From NCBI GenBank assembly GCA_017303735.1, contig JAFLCF010000201.1, forward strand, positions 1 through 7,457: a stretch of 7,457 bases of DNA, in the 5' to 3' direction. The stretch is from Anaerolineae bacterium (GTDB lineage Bacteria; Chloroflexota; Anaerolineae; Anaerolineales; Villigracilaceae). The position numbers were made by a program, and so were the translations under genes. Below, piece by piece: positions 5,471 to 7,457 of this stretch. The notes beneath the pieces are model-generated. The model was not told the DNA's origin. It was given only the letters and a program-made list of their open reading frames with translations, and made no database searches. Positions within the stretch are counted from its first letter, which is position 1. Every line of letters begins with the position of its first letter.

Positions 5471-6052
5471 TCAGTCAATCGCAACAAGCCCTTTGCAACG
5501 CGGACTATCGATACAACCATAATATTCCGTGCCTGCATCGGTGCCATTCCGATGAACTCGCAACACCATCATCTTGCCGCACACGGGGCAGTTCGGAACT
5601 GCATCCATTGGGTTTCCGATCACAGCCGTTTTCCCTGCCCGAACAACAGCAAGCTGAAATAAAGCGATCAAGTCTGTAGGTTCGTAACTCTCACTGAGTG
5701 GAATACGCACCAACGGGACCCCGGCGTCCATAAATAGTTCATCTATAAATTTATCGGCTTCCCGCATTTCATCTTTTGAGATCGACTTTACGATCTCGAC
5801 CCCGAATGAAGGGGCAAAGGTCTTCGGGTCACATAGCAAAAAGTCGACATGCTTGCGGAATATCTTGTTGAAAAAATGAACGTTTTCATTTGGGCGCACG
5901 ATCATGAACAGATCTGTGAGTGCCACCTTCGGGCAAATGACATAACGGTTTCCCATCAGCTCGCCCAACAATCGAAAAAGAGCCGCTTCCGTTTTGCTTA
6001 GGAAGGGCTCTCGCAGGCGGTAGGGCAATCTGTCTTTTTTCTCCGCGGTCAT
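5471..6052 (-). CDS. DUF2726 (nuclease-fold-like) protein with C-terminal C4 zinc ribbon
   Basis: The 193-residue product has two parts. Residues 10-120 match the DUF2726 layout: LPYRLREPFLSKTEAALFRLL (9-29), a middle VICPKVALTDLF (38-49), NKIFRKHVDFLLCD (62-75), VEIVK (85-89) and AGVPLVRIP (110-118). DUF2726 is thought to be related to PD-(D/E)xK nucleases; D70 and E86 are where acidic metal ligands would lie. The usual IELDD-S-H segment is here VEIVKSISK, so the expected Asp and His after the Glu are absent. Residues 155-186 form a zinc ribbon with C155-PVC158-G and C180/C186 (YYGCIDSPRCKG), like the DNA-binding C4 fingers at topoisomerase I C-termini. Together these suggest a DNA-binding protein of unknown job with uncertain catalysis. 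The N-terminus fits family starts. No Shine-Dalgarno precedes the ATG. Confidence 0.8.
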   Translation of the reverse strand: MTAEKKDRLPYRLREPFLSKTEAALFRLLGELMGNRYVICPKVALTDLFMIVRPNENVHFFNKIFRKHVDFLLCDPKTFAPSFGVEIVKSISKDEMREADKFIDELFMDAGVPLVRIPLSESYEPTDLIALFQLAVVRAGKTAVIGNPMDAVPNCPVCGKMMVLRVHRNGTDAGTEYYGCIDSPRCKGLVAID

Positions 6053-6191
6053 GGCTCGAATTATACGTTAGGATTGATTCTTCGTACAGAATTCAGCTTA
6101 ATTTCCACGCATCAATTTCAGGGTCTGAAGCTTATGCATATCATTACAAGCCAATTCTTCGGGGTAGAGTTTTAAGGGTAAACTTTCTTTG
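6053..6191. other. 139-base intergenic region between the TIR-like and DUF2726 genes
   Basis: Both flanking genes point leftward. Apart from the TATAAT, I see only a weak 5-bp inverted repeat (TTCAG/CTGAA, 6117-6129) with a 3-base loop and no T-run, so no convincing terminator follows the TIR-like gene. No small gene with a ribosome binding site was found. Confidence 0.5.
6060..6065 (-). promoter_or_regulatory. Perfect -10 box (TATAAT) immediately upstream of the DUF2726 start
   Basis: On the minus strand TATAAT lies with only 7 bases between it and the ATG (6050-6052). A start point at the usual distance would fall at or next to the A of the ATG, giving a leaderless message. The region where a -35 should lie (about 6083-6088, TGTACG on the minus strand) is only a half match, so the box could be chance. 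Confidence 0.45.
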
Positions 6192-6992
6192 CTAAATTAA
6201 GTTAAGGTCAATTTTCAATCCAGCATGCTTCATTTCTTTAGCAATTTGAATTTTCCAAAAACCCGAGTTGTCCCAAGGTACATACAATACCCCATGCACA
6301 TCAGAGGGTAATTCAACACCGTTCTCGTATAAAGCACATACATGGGCGCGCCCCAATTTTCCTAAAAAATAGCCAAGCTCAAAAATAACATTCTGCCTTG
6401 CACGAGGTAATTGCGACTCTTTTGTATCCCTCACCCCTCCAATATCATCGGCGGTTAAAAGGACTATTGCATATCGAACATCTGAAAATGCCTCAAATTT
6501 TTCAATTATTGTCATACCAAAATTCGGTTGTTCGTGAAGTATTATGGCACCCAATCCAAATTTTTCTAAAAAACGAGCAACCTCTTCTTTTAAGGAGTGG
6601 TTTCTTCCATGGACAATAAAAACTTTTTTAGATAGTAGCAATTTATCCTTATTATCTCGAGATAAATTTCCAGAATTCAAGTTATCCTGCCAAGTCTTAA
6701 GCAAACTAAGTAAATGTATTTGTGCACCTCTACTTAGAGATAATCCATCTGTTGATTTCCCGCCTGATTCAATGAACTTCTGGAGGTCATTTACGAATTT
6801 ATTCCCAAAATCTACAAACTCGACAGTATCTAGCCCTATTGATTGCAAATCATCAGTTTGACTTAGAATGCGTCTAATTAATAAGCTTAACGATAGAGTC
6901 TTTTCGGTTGCAGCATCCAAGTCTTCTTTAGAAGAAACAATTCGACACCTCTCACAATCTACTATCCATTCTTGGATAATCTTCGTATTCAT
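6192..6992 (-). CDS. TIR-like (CAP12/PF10137-type) nucleotide-binding protein, probable defence effector
   Basis: The 266-residue protein has a helical N-terminal region (1-115, unknown, with C13-ER-C16) and a C-terminal TIR-like domain (122-245): KKVFIVHGR (122-130), ILHEQPNFGMTIIEKFE (151-167), AIVLLTADDIGG (175-186), RARQNVIFELGYFLGKLGR (197-215) and VELPSDVHGVLYV (226-238). This is the layout of the CAP12 family. Related TIR domains in bacterial TIR-STING proteins degrade NAD+ after a nucleotide signal, and the Glu of their FELG motif is catalytic; E205 occupies that place here. NADase activity is therefore likely but inferred. No cyclase gene is visible, so its trigger is unknown. The gene is much more A+T-rich than its neighbours (three sampled 60-base lines give 16 to 25 G+C), a sign of transfer. 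It follows cca by 28 bases on the same strand. Confidence 0.88.
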   Translation of the reverse strand: MNTKIIQEWIVDCERCRIVSSKEDLDAATEKTLSLSLLIRRILSQTDDLQSIGLDTVEFVDFGNKFVNDLQKFIESGGKSTDGLSLSRGAQIHLLSLLKTWQDNLNSGNLSRDNKDKLLLSKKVFIVHGRNHSLKEEVARFLEKFGLGAIILHEQPNFGMTIIEKFEAFSDVRYAIVLLTADDIGGVRDTKESQLPRARQNVIFELGYFLGKLGRAHVCALYENGVELPSDVHGVLYVPWDNSGFWKIQIAKEMKHAGLKIDLNLI

Positions 6993-6999
6993 AAAATAT

Positions 7000-7006
7000 C
7001 CTCCTT
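7000..7006 (-). promoter_or_regulatory. Strong ribosome binding site of the TIR-like gene
   Basis: AAGGAGG on the minus strand is a full match to the anti-Shine-Dalgarno and stands 7 bases before the ATG (6990-6992). It confirms the start and predicts efficient translation. I found no clear promoter in the 28 bases after cca, so transcription may come from the cca side. Confidence 0.85.
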
Positions 7007-7020
7007 GACCAATTAATAAT

Positions 7021-7457
7021 CTACCAACTAGAGATTATTTTACCAAGCAAAACGTCTTCTTGCTCACGGCTATTCACCTCTCCATCCAACCAGGCAGATC
7101 GCAAACGGATCAGGATCTCGCCAAAGCGCGGACCCGGCGGCAAGCCAAGTTTCCTCAGATCGTCTCCGGTCGTATGTGCTCGAACGTGTCGCCAGACAGA
7201 GATATAACTCAACAATGCATTCTCCCGCGCCACAAGATAAACCGCATAGATCGAAAGCAGCGGCAGTTTTTCCAAGGCATAGGTCCATTCGCTGGGCTTC
7301 ATATCCGTCAAATGCACTAGCCCACGCTTTAACTGCGCCGCCGCCCAAACAGCCAGAGTAAGCTCATTCGTAAAATCAAGCCGGTTGGCAAGCAGAATCA
7401 CATCCGCTTCAGCCAAGTCAATGAACCAAAGCATGTAACCCATCACCCGCCGGTCGG
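7021..7457 (-). CDS. cca: CCA-adding tRNA nucleotidyltransferase, C-terminal part (5' end outside window)
   Basis: The frame enters from the right edge and gives 144 residues with no stop, so the gene starts outside the window. CCA-adding enzymes build or repair the 3' CCA end of tRNAs in the cytoplasm. Only the helical tRNA-binding C-terminus is seen. Its best marker is the segment DDLRKLGLPPGPRFGEIL followed by RLRSAWLDGEV, matching the DLxxLGxxPGPxxGxxL...AxxDGxxx-type end shared by class II CCA/poly(A) polymerase-like enzymes with an HD-like helical region. The catalytic GS...DxD part lies outside. The internal GTG at 7444-7446 has open frame upstream and is not the start. The alternative label poly(A) polymerase cannot be excluded from this part alone. 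Confidence 0.78.
   Translation of the reverse strand, partial: DRRVMGYMLWFIDLAEADVILLANRLDFTNELTLAVWAAAQLKRGLVHLTDMKPSEWTYALEKLPLLSIYAVYLVARENALLSYISVWRHVRAHTTGDDLRKLGLPPGPRFGEILIRLRSAWLDGEVNSREQEDVLLGKIISSW

Noticed and set aside
6111..6135. Hairpin TTCAG-GGT-CTGAA as a terminator for the TIR-like gene
   Set aside because: Only 5 base pairs and no T-run in the leftward direction; it is within chance expectation.

Overview
This window reads as chromosomal DNA of a free-living bacterium of moderate G+C. A lineage cannot be proved from the sequence. The mix of an L-lactate dehydrogenase, an M20 amidohydrolase, an orphan FecR-domain lipoprotein with a very acidic tail, a GbsR-type regulator and a DUF2726 protein is what I would expect from a Chloroflexota/Anaerolineae-like genome (inference, low to moderate confidence). 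Ten protein genes are supported, and two of them are cut by the window ends. No tRNA, rRNA, CRISPR array or insertion sequence was seen.

Positions 2-3513 (+) form one run of four genes: the 3' part of an L-lactate dehydrogenase gene, an M20D-type N-acyl-amino-acid amidohydrolase, a FecR-domain lipoprotein and a small secreted protein of unknown function. Gaps are 49, 4 and 3 bases, and the run ends at a strong intrinsic terminator (3522-3554). The first two are cytoplasmic enzymes and the last two are exported, so the run may combine unrelated jobs. The lipoprotein and the secreted protein are tightly coupled: the Shine-Dalgarno of the second lies in the last codons of the first.

Positions 3559-5424 (+) are a second transcription unit. 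A near-consensus promoter (TTGACA, 17 bases, TATACT) is overlaid by a perfect 40-base palindrome (3579-3618) that ends in the ribosome binding site of a GbsR/MarR-type regulator. Then come a three-helix membrane protein of unknown function and an atypical short-chain dehydrogenase/NmrA-like protein, the last two overlapping as ATGA. The simplest reading is a self-regulated operon in which the regulator controls the membrane protein and the oxidoreductase.

Positions 5471-7457 (-) hold, in transcription order, the 3' end of a CCA-adding tRNA nucleotidyltransferase gene, a TIR-like (CAP12/PF10137-type) nucleotide-binding protein and a DUF2726 protein with a C-terminal C4 zinc ribbon. The TIR-like gene is clearly more A+T-rich than its surroundings and looks acquired. 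It belongs to a family tied to NAD-consuming anti-phage systems. The neighbouring DUF2726 protein has a nuclease-like fold, so the two are a candidate, unproven, defence pair. The DUF2726 gene has a perfect TATAAT so close to its start codon that its mRNA may be leaderless.
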